A stretch of 64,000 bases of DNA from Chelatococcus reniformis (GTDB lineage: Bacteria > Pseudomonadota > Alphaproteobacteria > Rhizobiales > Beijerinckiaceae), in NCBI RefSeq assembly GCF_014640075.1, contig NZ_BMGG01000002.1, forward strand, positions 434,001-498,000. Reading direction: 5' to 3'. The translations under genes were made by a program, and so were the position numbers. Each line of letters begins with the position of its first letter. The first letter of the stretch is position 1. This document shows positions 1 through 9,068 of this stretch, piece by piece. The notes under the pieces are model-generated. The model was not told the origin of the DNA. It searched no databases and worked only from the letters and a program-made list of their open reading frames with translations.

Positions 1-106
1 GCACCGGCATGTCGAGGCGCGATTCCGGCGGCGTCGCCGGTTCGGCCCCGGCGGGGGCGCCGCGGTCGGGCTTGGGCAGGTCTAGGGCGTCCATCGATAG
101 AGCCAT
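1..106 (-). CDS. opgH: OpgH/MdoH glucan glucosyltransferase, N-terminal fragment
   Basis: Only the first 35 codons are inside the window. Reading leftward from 106 gives MALSMDALDLPKPDRG, then a Pro/Ala-rich stretch ending in PPESRLDMPV. That ending resembles the conserved N-terminal segment of OpgH, the inner-membrane glycosyltransferase that elongates the beta-glucan backbone of osmoregulated periplasmic glucans. The start overlaps the 3' end of the OpgD/OpgG-like gene by 25 bp. A second in-frame ATG at 94 would shorten the overlap to 13 bp. The opgG/D-opgH pairing supports the call. The catalytic part lies outside the window, so the identification rests on context and a short motif. Confidence 0.65.
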   Translation of the reverse strand, partial: MALSMDALDLPKPDRGAPAGAEPATPPESRLDMPV

Positions 107-1638
107 GTCTCGCTCAAGGGTTTGCCGCCCGCCTCCAAGACGAGACGCAACTCGCTGTTCTGTTCATTGCCCGGGTCGAGCTCGAAACCGACGCGGAGGG
201 CCTTTCGTTCCGGATAGGGCCAGACGCGCACATTGGAGAGCGTGCCGGTGGCGGCGGAGAGAGCGGGCTTGATCTCCACCAGCGTGCGCGCGTCGCCAAG
301 GACATCTCCCACGAACTCGACGAGAAACTTGCGGCGCCGTCCGCCGCCTCCGCGTCCGCTGCGCGTCTGCACCACCATGGCGAGCGGCGGCTGGTCCGGC
401 ACCTTCCAGCACCAGAACTGGCGGTAGACGTACGAGGTCTCGCTGCCCGCGGGCAGGGCCTGCCGCGGCCGCCAATAAGCGATGACGTTGTCGTTGACCT
501 CCGAATCGGTCGGAATCTCGATGAGTTGCACCGAGCCGTCGCCCCAGTCCCCCAGCGGCTCGACCCACAGGCTCGGCCGGCGCTCGTAGTTCTGGTCGTC
601 GTCCTGAAAGATGGCAGCGTCGCGGTCGCGCTGGAGCAGGCCGAAGCCACGCGGGTTGGTGTCGACGAAGGCGGAGATCTGCAGTGCCTGGGGATTGCTG
701 ATCGGCCGCCAGAGCCACTCCTGCTTGCCGTTGTACATCTGCAAGCCGTTGGTGTCGTAGACGGCGGCGCGCACGTCGTCGGTGTTGCGCCGGCTGCTGG
801 CACCGAAGACGTAGGTCGCGGCCATGCCGCCCCAGCCGACGTGGTCGAGGTTGACGCGCGCGAACAGCGTCACCTCGACGTCGATGATGGTGACGTCGCC
901 GGGCCGCACAGTGAACCGCACCGCGCCCGACGCGCTCTCCGAATCCATCAGCGCATGGATCGTCAGCGTATCGGCCGCCGGGGCGGGCTGCTCGATCCAG
1001 AAGGCGCGGAAGGCCGGAATCTCCTCGCCTCGCGTCTCTCCGGGCCGCAATGTCAGCGTCCGTGCCACGACGCCCATGGTCTGGCCTCGCGCGATGGCGC
1101 GGAAAAACGTCGCGCCCTGAAAGATGGCGACCTCATAGGGGCGCTCGCTGCCACTGAAGACGCGAAAGCCCGAGAAGCCGATGTCCTGGGTGGGCGGCTG
1201 GACCGACAGCCGGCCGAAGTCGAAGGCGGCCGCATCGTAGCCGAGCCGTCGCACGATGCCCTCTTCGACGATGTAGAGCACCACCTGGTCGCGGAACAGC
1301 GAGCCGCGGTGCAGCGGCTCGATGACGAAGCCGCGGTTCGCGTTGGACCAGAGCAGGCCGTTGGGCCGCGCCCGGATGCCGACATACTGCTCGTAGCTCA
1401 GGGACGAGAACGCATCCGGAAGGTCGTTGGCCGGCTGGGCGAAGGGCCGCTTGGCGAGCTGACGGGCGAGCTCGGTCACCTGAGAGGCCTCGAAGCGCGG
1501 CTTCTCGGCCCGCGCGTCCGCCGGCGCGGCACCGGGGGCGGGGGCGGGGGCCGGCGTGTCCTGGGCCGCCGCCCGGGTGGTCGTCCCCAGCACCGCCGTC
1601 GCCGCACCGGTGCGCAGCAGCTGTCTGCGGTCCATCAT
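82..1638 (-). CDS. opgD: Tat-exported glucan biosynthesis protein, OpgD/OpgG family
   Basis: Periplasmic protein needed for osmoregulated periplasmic glucan synthesis, 518 aa from the chosen ATG. It starts MMDRRQLLRTGAATAVLG, a twin-arginine (RRQLL) signal followed by a hydrophobic core and an AAAQ cleavage region. Tat export is the feature that separates OpgD from Sec-exported OpgG. A Pro/Ala linker (about residues 30-50) leads into the MdoG domain, with family signatures such as PLHRGSLFRDQVV, VNLDHVGWGG, EPLGDWGDGSVQL and IPTDSEVNDNVIAYW. Upstream in-frame codons would bury the Tat signal, so the start at 1638 (or the adjacent ATG at 1635) is preferred although no clear Shine-Dalgarno is visible. 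It overlaps opgH downstream, implying one operon. Family sure, D versus G subtype less so. Confidence 0.88.
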   Translation of the reverse strand: MMDRRQLLRTGAATAVLGTTTRAAAQDTPAPAPAPGAAPADARAEKPRFEASQVTELARQLAKRPFAQPANDLPDAFSSLSYEQYVGIRARPNGLLWSNANRGFVIEPLHRGSLFRDQVVLYIVEEGIVRRLGYDAAAFDFGRLSVQPPTQDIGFSGFRVFSGSERPYEVAIFQGATFFRAIARGQTMGVVARTLTLRPGETRGEEIPAFRAFWIEQPAPAADTLTIHALMDSESASGAVRFTVRPGDVTIIDVEVTLFARVNLDHVGWGGMAATYVFGASSRRNTDDVRAAVYDTNGLQMYNGKQEWLWRPISNPQALQISAFVDTNPRGFGLLQRDRDAAIFQDDDQNYERRPSLWVEPLGDWGDGSVQLIEIPTDSEVNDNVIAYWRPRQALPAGSETSYVYRQFWCWKVPDQPPLAMVVQTRSGRGGGGRRRKFLVEFVGDVLGDARTLVEIKPALSAATGTLSNVRVWPYPERKALRVGFELDPGNEQNSELRLVLEAGGKPLSETWLYRWTP

Positions 1639-1832
1639 GGCCGCACCGGCCCCACGGGGCATGCGAGGGGCGAGACGGCGAGGCGGACGGCAGACGATGA
1701 GTGAACGCGGGGCAAGGCCATCGAAGCAGGTTGTCTGGTGAGAGGAATGAGCATGACTAGCACGGCCCGGTGCCGTGATGGGAGGCCATCGGGGTCTGGA
1801 AGCGCGAACGACGGATAAAAGCCGCACCGACT

Positions 1833-1861
1833 TTGACAGGCGCATGGTTTTGAGGTGGTTA
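1833..1861 (+). promoter_or_regulatory. Possible glmU promoter
   Basis: A perfect TTGACA at 1833-1838 lies in the divergent opgD-glmU gap, about 80 bp before the glmU start. The matching -10 (GGTTAG around 1857-1862) is poor, so only the -35 element is convincing. Confidence 0.3.
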
Positions 1862-1917
1862 GCCCGTGGCCGCGGGTCGGCCGGCCATCGTGGGCACGGG
1901 CAGCAATGGGCAGCGCC

Positions 1918-3291
1918 ATGACAGAGCAGTCATCCGAGGATCGGCAAGCGTTCAAGGCCGTCGTCCTGGCGGCAGGCGAGGGCACGCGGATGCGCTCCGC
2001 CAGGCCGAAGGTGCTGCATCACGTCGCTGGCCGGAGCATGGTCGGGCATGTGCTGACAGCCCTGGCGGCGGCCGGCGCTGCCGACGTGTCGGTGGTCGTC
2101 GGGCCGGACCGCGACGATGTCGCCGCGGAGGTGCTGGCCTACGCGCCGCACGCGCATATCCACGTGCAGCGCGAGCGCCGCGGCACCGCGCATGCGGTCC
2201 TGGCCGCCCGCGAGGACATCGGGGCGGGCGCAGCCGACCTCGTCGTCGCCTTCGGTGACACCCCCCTGATTTATCCGGAAACCCTGGCGCGGCTCAGGGC
2301 TCAGCTCCACGGCGACGTGGCGGTTGCCGTGCTCGGCTTCGAGGCGGCCGATCCGCACGGCTACGGACGCCTGGTGCGCGACGGCGAGACGCTCGTGGCC
2401 ATTCGCGAGGAACGCGACGCCAGCCCCGCCGAGCGCGCCATTCGCCTTTGCAATGCCGGGCTGATGGCGCTCTCCGGCGCGCACGCGATGTCGCTGCTGG
2501 AGAGCATTGGCAACGCCAACGCCAAGGGCGAGTTCTACCTGACCGACGTCGTCGAGATCGCCCGCGCGCGCGGCCTGGGTTGTGCGGTGGTCGTGGCGCC
2601 GGAGGACGAGGTCCTGGGCATCAACGACCGGCTGCAGCTCGCTGCAGCGGAGGCGGCGTTGCAAGCCCGGCTGCGCCGCGAGGCGATGCTGGCGGGCGCG
2701 ACATTGCAGGCGCCCGAGACCGTGTTCCTCAGCGCCGACACACGCTTGGGCCGGGATGTCGTCGTCGAGCCCCACGTGGTGTTCGGCCCCGGCGTCGTCG
2801 TCGAGGACGGCGCCGTCATTCACGCCTTCTCGCACCTGGAGGGCGCACGCCTGCACCGGGGCGCGGCGATCGGCCCCTACGCGCGGCTGCGACCCGGCGC
2901 AGACGTGGGCGAGGGGGCCCGTGTCGGCAACTTCGTCGAGCTGAAGAACGTCAGCATGGGCCCGGGCGCCAAGGCCAACCATCTGGCCTATCTCGGCGAC
3001 GGCTCGGTCGGCGCCGGTGCCAACATCGGTGCGGGCACGATCTTCTGCAACTATGACGGGTTTCGCAAGAACCGTACGACCGTCGGCGCCGGCGCCTTCG
3101 TCGGCTCCAATTCCGCTCTGGTGGCGCCCGTCAGCATCGGCGACGGGGCCTATGTCGGCACCGGCTCGGTGGTCACGGACGACGTTCCCGCCGATGCGCT
3201 CGCGGTGGCGCGCGCACGCCAGACCGTGAAGGCCGACTGGGCCGCTGCCTTCCGCGCCCGGCAGCCGGCGCTGAAGGGGAAGAGCGGCTGA
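1918..3291 (+). CDS. glmU: Bifunctional GlmU: GlcN-1-P acetyltransferase / GlcNAc-1-P uridyltransferase
   Basis: Cytoplasmic enzyme that makes UDP-GlcNAc for peptidoglycan and lipopolysaccharide; 457 aa, the usual length. The N-terminal pyrophosphorylase domain opens with [11 protein letters not shown] and PKVLH (residues 15-34). The C-terminal left-handed beta-helix acetyltransferase domain starts near 250 and contains [17 protein letters not shown], the catalytic-His region ANHLAYLGD and [11 protein letters not shown]. The start MTEQSSED at 1918 places the nucleotidyltransferase motif where homologues have it; in-frame ATGs at 1906 and further upstream are alternatives. It is followed after a 411-bp gap by glmS, the enzyme that supplies the precursor glucosamine-6-P. 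Confidence 0.97.
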   Translation: MTEQSSEDRQAFKAVVLAAGEGTRMRSARPKVLHHVAGRSMVGHVLTALAAAGAADVSVVVGPDRDDVAAEVLAYAPHAHIHVQRERRGTAHAVLAAREDIGAGAADLVVAFGDTPLIYPETLARLRAQLHGDVAVAVLGFEAADPHGYGRLVRDGETLVAIREERDASPAERAIRLCNAGLMALSGAHAMSLLESIGNANAKGEFYLTDVVEIARARGLGCAVVVAPEDEVLGINDRLQLAAAEAALQARLRREAMLAGATLQAPETVFLSADTRLGRDVVVEPHVVFGPGVVVEDGAVIHAFSHLEGARLHRGAAIGPYARLRPGADVGEGARVGNFVELKNVSMGPGAKANHLAYLGDGSVGAGANIGAGTIFCNYDGFRKNRTTVGAGAFVGSNSALVAPVSIGDGAYVGTGSVVTDDVPADALAVARARQTVKADWAAAFRARQPALKGKSG

Positions 3292-3702
3292 ACCTGCCCG
3301 CGGCGTCACAATCGGTCACCCAAAGTGATTGGAGTGGGCTGCGCCTGTCGTACTAGTACCGCTCCGGTCAAGACTGTGCGCCTCGGCCCTCGTGGCTGCG
3401 CTCGACCCGGCCTCGCAGCGGCGGCGCAACGTTGCTCCGGGCCTGCGGCACTTTCGCGACCGGCTCCGCCCGCAGCTGACGGCGAAGCCGATCTTCGGAG
3501 TTGGCGCACGGATGGCCAGGCCGTGGCCACGACGTCGGCGGTCGCGCACCCCGGGTTGGCCCGCCGGCGGTCTACGGCGGCTTGAGCGGGATGATATCAC
3601 CATCTCGCTCCAAGCCTTTGTTTTGAGCATGATCTTGTCCAAAGGCCGGGGTCCGCCTTTTGGGATTTTGCTCTAGAGAAGCCCCTCAGGAGACGCGATC
3701 GG
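3292..3702. other. 411-bp glmU-glmS intergenic region
   Basis: No gene is supported here. Open frames on both strands are Arg/Pro/Ser-rich shadows without recognisable motifs. The right-hand third is a palindromic mosaic repeat (3584-3676). I see no glmS ribozyme-like arrangement. Confidence 0.6.
3584..3676. repeat. RIME-like palindromic intergenic repeat
   Basis: Two adjacent imperfect palindromes. GAGCGGGATG (3584-3593) pairs with CATCTCGCTC (3601-3610). GAGCATGATC (3625-3634) pairs with GATTTTGCTC (3664-3673), followed by TAG. The arrangement and the GAGCATGATC core resemble the mosaic elements common between genes in Rhizobiales. It ends 26 bp before glmS and could form leader RNA structure. 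Confidence 0.6.
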
Positions 3703-5529
3703 ATGTGCGGAATCATCGGCATTCTCGGGAAGCAGGATGTAGCGGCGCAACTGGTGGACGCGCTCAAGCGGCTCGAGTACCGGGGCTACGATTCGGCTGG
3801 GGTGGCCACGGTCCAGAACGGCGCGCTCGGCCGGCGGCGCGCCGAGGGAAAGCTCCGCAACCTGGAAGCCAGGCTGGGCGAGCGGCCACTCCCCGGCGCG
3901 ACCGGCATCGGCCACACGCGCTGGGCGACGCACGGCCGGCCCAACGAGTCCAATGCCCACCCCCACGCCACGGCGCGGCTGGCGGTGGTCCACAACGGCA
4001 TCATCGAGAATTTTCGCGAGTTGCGCGCCGAGCTCGAGGCGGACGGCGCCGCGTTCGAATCCGACACCGACACGGAGGTGGTGGTGCGGCTGGTCGACCG
4101 CGAGCTCACCCGCGGCAAGCTGCCCGGTGAGGCGGTGGCCGCCGTGCTGCCGCGGTTGCGGGGGGCATTCGCGCTCGCCTTCCTCTTCGCCGGCTACGAC
4201 GACCTGCTCATCGGTGCGCGCCACGGCGCGCCGCTGGCCGTCGGGCATGGCGACGGCGAGATGTTCCTCGGCTCGGACGCCCTGGCGCTCGCGCCGTTCA
4301 CCGACGACATCCTGTATCTCGACGAGGGCGATTGGGTGGAGCTCGATCGGCAGGGTGCGATCATTCACGATGCCGGCGGCTTCCCCGTCACTCGCGCCCG
4401 GCAGAAGATCCAGCCTGGCGCCTTCCTCGCCGACAAGGGCAACCACCGCCATTTCATGGCAAAGGAGATCCACGAGCAGCCCGAGGTCGTCGGCCGCACC
4501 ATCGCCCACTACGTCGACATGGCGGCCTTGCGCGTCGCCTTCGCCGATCCGTTCCCCTTCGACTTCAAGTCGCTGTCGCGTCTCACCATCTGCGCCTGCG
4601 GCACTGCCTATCTCGCCGGCTATGTCGCGCGCTACTGGTTCGAGAAGCTGGCGCGACTGCCGGTGGACATCGACGTCGCCTCCGAGTTCCGCTACCGGGA
4701 GGTGCCGATGACGCCGGGGGGGCTCGCCCTGTTCATCTCGCAGTCAGGCGAAACCGCCGATACGCTGGCCTCGCTCCGCTACGCCAAGCGCGAGGGCCAG
4801 CACGTGCTCTCGGTGGTCAATGTGGCGACGTCGACGATCGCGCGCGAGAGCGACACGACCGCGGCAACGCTGGCCGGGCCGGAGATCGGCGTCGCCTCGA
4901 CCAAGGCGTTCACGTGTCAGCTGGCCGTGCTGCTGGCGCTCGCGGTGGCGGCCGGGCGGGCCAGGGGCGTGCTCTCGGCGGACGAGGAGCGGCGCATCGT
5001 CGAGGCCATGATCGGCGTGCCGAGCCTGATGACGGAGGCGCTGAAGCGTGAGGTCGATATCGAGCATCTCTCTCGCGAACTCGCCAAGGCGAGCGACGTG
5101 CTTTACCTCGGCCGCGGCACGTCCTTCCCCCTGGCGCTCGAAGGAGCGCTCAAGCTCAAGGAGACGTCCTACATCCATGCCGAGGGCTATGCGGCCGGCG
5201 AGCTCAAGCACGGCCCGATCGCGCTCGTCGACGAGCACATGCCGGTGGTGGTCCTCGCGCCCCCGGGCGAACTGATGGAGAAGACCGTTTCGAACATCCA
5301 GGAGGTGGCGGCGCGCGGCGGGCGAATCATCCTGGTGGGGGACGCGCGTGCCGCCCACGAGGCGGCGCTCGATACCTTCGCCACCATCGAGATGCCGGAT
5401 GTGGATCCGATCGTCGCCCCTCTGGTGTACGCCCTGCCGGTCCAACTGCTCGCCTACCACGCCGCGGTTTTCATGGGGAAGGACGTCGATCAGCCGCGCA
5501 ATCTGGCAAAGTCGGTCACGGTCGAGTAA
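3703..5529 (+). CDS. glmS: Glutamine--fructose-6-phosphate aminotransferase (isomerizing) GlmS
   Basis: Catalyses Gln + Fru-6-P to GlcN-6-P + Glu, the first committed step of amino-sugar synthesis. At 608 aa it is full length. It begins MCGIIGILG, so Cys2 becomes the N-terminal nucleophile of the glutaminase domain (GHTRWATHG, HNGIIEN). Two SIS domains follow (ISQSGETADT near 350, LGRGTSFPLALEGALKLKE near 465), and the C-terminus NLAKSVTVE is canonical. It lies on the same strand as glmU. Confidence 0.98.
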   Translation: MCGIIGILGKQDVAAQLVDALKRLEYRGYDSAGVATVQNGALGRRRAEGKLRNLEARLGERPLPGATGIGHTRWATHGRPNESNAHPHATARLAVVHNGIIENFRELRAELEADGAAFESDTDTEVVVRLVDRELTRGKLPGEAVAAVLPRLRGAFALAFLFAGYDDLLIGARHGAPLAVGHGDGEMFLGSDALALAPFTDDILYLDEGDWVELDRQGAIIHDAGGFPVTRARQKIQPGAFLADKGNHRHFMAKEIHEQPEVVGRTIAHYVDMAALRVAFADPFPFDFKSLSRLTICACGTAYLAGYVARYWFEKLARLPVDIDVASEFRYREVPMTPGGLALFISQSGETADTLASLRYAKREGQHVLSVVNVATSTIARESDTTAATLAGPEIGVASTKAFTCQLAVLLALAVAAGRARGVLSADEERRIVEAMIGVPSLMTEALKREVDIEHLSRELAKASDVLYLGRGTSFPLALEGALKLKETSYIHAEGYAAGELKHGPIALVDEHMPVVVLAPPGELMEKTVSNIQEVAARGGRIILVGDARAAHEAALDTFATIEMPDVDPIVAPLVYALPVQLLAYHAAVFMGKDVDQPRNLAKSVTVE

Positions 5530-5615
5530 GCTCGGGCTGCGGCGCAACCGATGGTCCGTGCGGCCCGTGGAATCGGCGGAGCATGCAGTTATCGTCGTTG
5601 GGCTGATTGCGCGGC

Positions 5616-6365
5616 ATGAGCAGCAAGACCGATCCTCCGAATCCCGAGCCTGCGGGCCTGCCGCCGCCGGATGCCGTTGCGACGCACGGCCAGCGGGGCA
5701 TCTCGGCCCGCGCGCGGATTCGCAACTATTTCCTCACGGGCCTCATCGTGGCCGGCCCGCTGGCGCTCACCATCTACATCACCTGGTGGATCGTCGGCCT
5801 GGTTGACGCCTGGGTGAAGCCGCTGGTGCCGGCCGCCTATTGGCCGGATACCTACCTGCCGGTGTCGATCCCGGGCTTCGGGCTGATCGTCGCCTTCGTC
5901 GGTCTCACCCTGCTCGGCTTCCTCACGGCCAATCTGGTCGGCCGCTCCCTGGTGGAGGCCGGCGAGACCCTGCTCGAGCGCATGCCGGTGGTCAGCGGCC
6001 TCTACCGTGGCATCAAGCAGATCTTCGAGACGGCGTTCTCGCCGTCCGGCACCACCTTCCGCAGGGTCGGGCTGGTCCAGTTCCCGACGCCCGGCACGTG
6101 GTCGATCGTCTTCATCGCCGCTGCCCCGCCGCGCGACATGGCCGAAGCCCTGCCCCCGGTCGGAGAGTATGTCGGCGTCTTTCTGCCGTGCACGCCCAAC
6201 CCGACGACGGGCTTCTTCTTCTACCTGCCGCGTCGCGACGTGCTGGACGTGCCGGTTTCGGTGGACGATGCGGCCAAGCTCGTCATGTCGGCCGGCCTGA
6301 TCCAGCCCGAGGACCAGCAGAAGCGGCTCCAGGCGCTCGCCGCCCAGGCGCGCGAGCCGGCCTGA
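5616..6365 (+). CDS. DUF502 family inner-membrane protein
   Basis: 249-aa conserved membrane protein of unknown function (DUF502/COG2928). Two hydrophobic segments are visible, about residues 33-60 (YFLTGLIVAGPLALTIYITW) and 90-115 (GLIVAFVGLTLLGFL). These are followed by the family signature region ERMPVVSGLYRGIKQI and a soluble C-terminal domain ending in VFLPCTPNPTTGFFFYLPR. Start taken at the ATG at 5616; an in-frame TTG at 5607 is possible. It sits 86 bp after glmS and converges on recG. No function can be deduced from context. Confidence 0.88.
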   Translation: MSSKTDPPNPEPAGLPPPDAVATHGQRGISARARIRNYFLTGLIVAGPLALTIYITWWIVGLVDAWVKPLVPAAYWPDTYLPVSIPGFGLIVAFVGLTLLGFLTANLVGRSLVEAGETLLERMPVVSGLYRGIKQIFETAFSPSGTTFRRVGLVQFPTPGTWSIVFIAAAPPRDMAEALPPVGEYVGVFLPCTPNPTTGFFFYLPRRDVLDVPVSVDDAAKLVMSAGLIQPEDQQKRLQALAAQAREPA

Positions 6366-6386
6366 TCGCGCGGCGACAGAGAGACC

Positions 6387-8483
6387 TCAACCCGCGCGCA
6401 ACAGGCGGATCGCCTCGTCGCGCCCGAACAGATAGAGCAGCAGCCGGAGCGCTTCGCCGCGTGCGCTGGTGAGTTCCGGGTCACGCTCGAGCACCAGCCG
6501 CGCCTCGTCGCGCGCCGCGGCGATCAGGTCGGCATCGATGTCGGGCCGCAGGAAGCGGAAGTCGGGCACGCCGGATTGGCGCGTGCCGAGGATCTCGCCC
6601 TGGCCGCGCAGCTTCAAGTCCTCCTCGGCGATGCGGAAGCCGTCTTCGGTTTCGCGCATGATCCTGAGGCGCGCCTCGGCGACCGGGCCGAGAGGCGCCC
6701 GGTAGAGCAGTAGGCAGCTCGACGCCTCTCCGCCGCGCCCCACGCGGCCGCGCAGCTGATGCAGCTGGGCGAGGCCGAAGCGCTCGGCGTGCTCCACCAC
6801 CATGACCGTCGCCTCGGGCACGTCGACGCCCACCTCGACGACGGTCGTTGCCACCAGCACCTGGGTGTCCCCCGCGGCAAAGCTCGCCATGGCGGCATCC
6901 TTGTCGCGCGCGTTCATCTTGCCGTGCAGGAGCCCGACGCCCGCGCCGAGCGCCTGGTTCAGGCTGCCGTAGCGCTCTTGCGCCGCTGCCACGTCGAGCT
7001 CCTCCGACTCCGCCACCAGCGGGCAGATCCAGTAGACGCGCGCGCCGCCGGCCGCGGCGCGCGCCACGGCGCCTACGACTTCGTCGAGCCGCTCCAGCGG
7101 CACCGCGCGGGTCTGGATCGGCTGGCGCCCCGCCGGCTTCTCGGTCAGCAGGGAGACGTCCATGTCGCCGAACAGCGTCAGCACCAGGGTGCGCGGGATC
7201 GGCGTCGCCGTCATCACCAGGAGGTCGACGCTGTCGCCCTTGGCGCCGAGCGCCAGCCGCTGGTGCACGCCGAATCGGTGCTGCTCGTCGACGACGGCGA
7301 GACCGAGGTCCCGGAACGCCACGCTCTCCTGGAACAGCGCGTGGGTGCCGACCACCGCGTGGACGCGGCCGGAGGCCAGCCCGTCGAGCACGGCGGCGCG
7401 CTCGGCCGCCTTGTCGCGGCCGGTGAGCACGGCCACCTCCAGGCCGCCCGCCCGGGCGAGCGGGGCGATGCGGGCATGGTGCTGCCGCGCCAGGATCTCG
7501 GTCGGCGCCATCAGCGCCGCCTGGCGCCCGGCCTCCACCACCCGCGCCATGGCCAGCAGGGCGCAGACCGTCTTGCCGGACCCGACGTCGCCCTGCAGCA
7601 GGCGCAGCATGCGGTCGGGCGCGGCGAGATCGGCGTCGATCTCCGCCAGCGCGGTGCTCTGCGCAGCCGTCAGCTTGAAGGGCAGGGCGGCGCGGATGGC
7701 CGCAACGCGTGTGCCGTCGCCCTGGTGAACGCGGCCGCGCGTGCGCCGCCGCCGGCTGCGCACCAGGCCCAGCGCCAGCTGCGTCGCCAGGATCTCATCG
7801 AGCGCCAGGCGCGCCCGGCCGGGACTTGTCGGGTCGGCCGCCTCCGCGTCCGGAGGCTGATGCAGCGAGCGCAGCGCGGCGGCGAACGGTGGCAGGGCGC
7901 CTTGCCGCTCCATGTCCTGCCATTCCGGCAGCTGCGGAACGCGCCGCAGCGCCTCGGCCGTGGCCTTGGCGACGATGCGGCCGCTCAGCCCCTCGGTCAG
8001 CGGATAGACCGGCTCGACCAAGCTGGCGCCCGCGAGTTCGTCCGGCCGCAGCACGAGATCGGGGTGCACGATCTGCCGATGGCCGTCCCGGAGCTCCAGG
8101 CGACCGGAGACGATGCGCCGCTCGCCGACCGGCAGCAGCTTCTCCAGGCGCTGACGGCCGCCGCCGAAATAGATGAGCGTCACGTCCCCGGTGTCGTCCT
8201 CGACCAGGATGCGGTAGGGGCTGCGCGCGCGCTGCGGCGGCGCAGGCTGATGGCGCGCGACGCGCACATCGAGCGTGACCACCTCGCCGGGCACCGCATC
8301 GGCAACGAGAGGCCGAGACCTGCGATCAATCACGCCGGTCGGCAGGTGGAACAGGAGATCGATCAGGCGCGCGGGCTGGGTCGACGAGCCGAGCAAGCGG
8401 TCGAACAATTGCGCCAGCCGCGGTCCGATCCCGGGGATCACGGCGACGGTGGCGAAGAGCGGATCGAGGACGGACGGCCGCAT
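6387..8483 (-). CDS. recG: ATP-dependent DNA helicase RecG
   Basis: 698-aa helicase that reverses stalled replication forks and processes branched DNA. An N-terminal wedge/OB region (DTGDVTLIYFGGG) is followed by superfamily 2 motor motifs: Walker A QGDVGSGKT near 300, DEQH box (VVDEQHRFGVHQR), TATPIPRT, and QLRGRVGRGG. The C-terminal TRG-type region has GTRQSGVPDFRF. The ATG at 8483 is preferred over one at 8507 because it has a purine-rich AAAGGGA a few bases upstream. It is divergent from sdhE, the conserved alphaproteobacterial recG/sdhE/mfd neighbourhood. Confidence 0.97.
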   Translation of the reverse strand: MRPSVLDPLFATVAVIPGIGPRLAQLFDRLLGSSTQPARLIDLLFHLPTGVIDRRSRPLVADAVPGEVVTLDVRVARHQPAPPQRARSPYRILVEDDTGDVTLIYFGGGRQRLEKLLPVGERRIVSGRLELRDGHRQIVHPDLVLRPDELAGASLVEPVYPLTEGLSGRIVAKATAEALRRVPQLPEWQDMERQGALPPFAAALRSLHQPPDAEAADPTSPGRARLALDEILATQLALGLVRSRRRRTRGRVHQGDGTRVAAIRAALPFKLTAAQSTALAEIDADLAAPDRMLRLLQGDVGSGKTVCALLAMARVVEAGRQAALMAPTEILARQHHARIAPLARAGGLEVAVLTGRDKAAERAAVLDGLASGRVHAVVGTHALFQESVAFRDLGLAVVDEQHRFGVHQRLALGAKGDSVDLLVMTATPIPRTLVLTLFGDMDVSLLTEKPAGRQPIQTRAVPLERLDEVVGAVARAAAGGARVYWICPLVAESEELDVAAAQERYGSLNQALGAGVGLLHGKMNARDKDAAMASFAAGDTQVLVATTVVEVGVDVPEATVMVVEHAERFGLAQLHQLRGRVGRGGEASSCLLLYRAPLGPVAEARLRIMRETEDGFRIAEEDLKLRGQGEILGTRQSGVPDFRFLRPDIDADLIAAARDEARLVLERDPELTSARGEALRLLLYLFGRDEAIRLLRAG

Positions 8484-8500
8484 TGATCCCTTTGTGACGG

Positions 8501-8529
8501 CTGACATGGGCGGGACCCAACGCTATATA
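8501..8529 (+). promoter_or_regulatory. Predicted sigma-70 promoter for sdhE
   Basis: CTGACA at 8501-8506, a 17-bp spacer, then TATATA at 8524-8529, about 80 bp before the sdhE start. The -35 overlaps the recG leader, so the divergent promoters may interfere. Confidence 0.55.
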
Positions 8530-8610
8530 CCAGCCCACGACCGCGACACGAGATGCGCCCCCGTCGACGCTCCGTCCGGATCACCTCGCCGTGACGCTAC
8601 GGAGGCACCC

Positions 8611-8907
8611 ATGAGCGGCTCAACTCGCACCAGCGCAAACCTCGACATCCGGCGCCGGCGCATTCTCTTCCGCGCCTGGCATCGCGGCACACGGGAGATG
8701 GATCTCCTGATGGGTCAGTTCGTCGATGCCGAGATCGAGAGCCTGTCGGACGGCGACCTCGACGAGCTGGAGCGCCTGATCGAGGTGCCGGATCGCGATG
8801 TCTTCGGCTGGGTCACGGGCGAGAACGAGACGCCGGGCAACTACCGCTCGGCCGTGCTCGAGCGCCTGCGCGCCTTTCACAGCCATTCCGCCCCTGTCCA
8901 CCTTTGA
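8611..8907 (+). CDS. sdhE: Succinate dehydrogenase assembly factor SdhE
   Basis: Small cytoplasmic protein (98 aa) that helps covalent flavinylation of SdhA. The family signature RRRRILFRAWHRGTREMD carries the RGxxE motif used to contact the flavoprotein, followed by the acidic helical region and ERLIEVPDRDVFGWVTG. The ATG at 8611 has a GGAGG-type ribosome site 5 bp upstream. The reading frame is open further upstream, but there it overlaps recG and looks like shadow coding. Length is typical of the family. Confidence 0.93.
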   Translation: MSGSTRTSANLDIRRRRILFRAWHRGTREMDLLMGQFVDAEIESLSDGDLDELERLIEVPDRDVFGWVTGENETPGNYRSAVLERLRAFHSHSAPVHL

Positions 8908-9068
8908 GTATATCCCTCCGCGCGGGCGGAGCCTCCTGCGCGCGGAGAACCGCTCCGGATGCAGGTCGTCGGAGCACGTCCGCTCTTGGCCGCGACGTCA
9001 CGGCCCTCAATCGCCCCTGGGCGGCTTGCGCGTCTCCGCGCCGGCGTCCGCATGATCATGTTTGACCG
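8908..9068. other. sdhE-mfd spacer with small hairpin
   Basis: A 6-bp perfect stem (CTCCGC 8916-8921, GCGGAG 8926-8931) lies 9 bp after the sdhE stop without a T-tract. It is at best a weak attenuator before mfd. Nothing else is recognisable. Confidence 0.35.

Noticed and set aside
3316-3642. Minus-strand frame in the glmU-glmS gap, possibly a decayed gene
   Set aside because: Composition is Arg/Ser/Ala-rich and no protein family is recognisable; part of it is inside a palindromic repeat.
3292-3702. glmS ribozyme upstream of glmS
   Set aside because: That ribozyme is a feature of Gram-positive bacteria and the conserved core sequence is not present; the structure here is an intergenic repeat.
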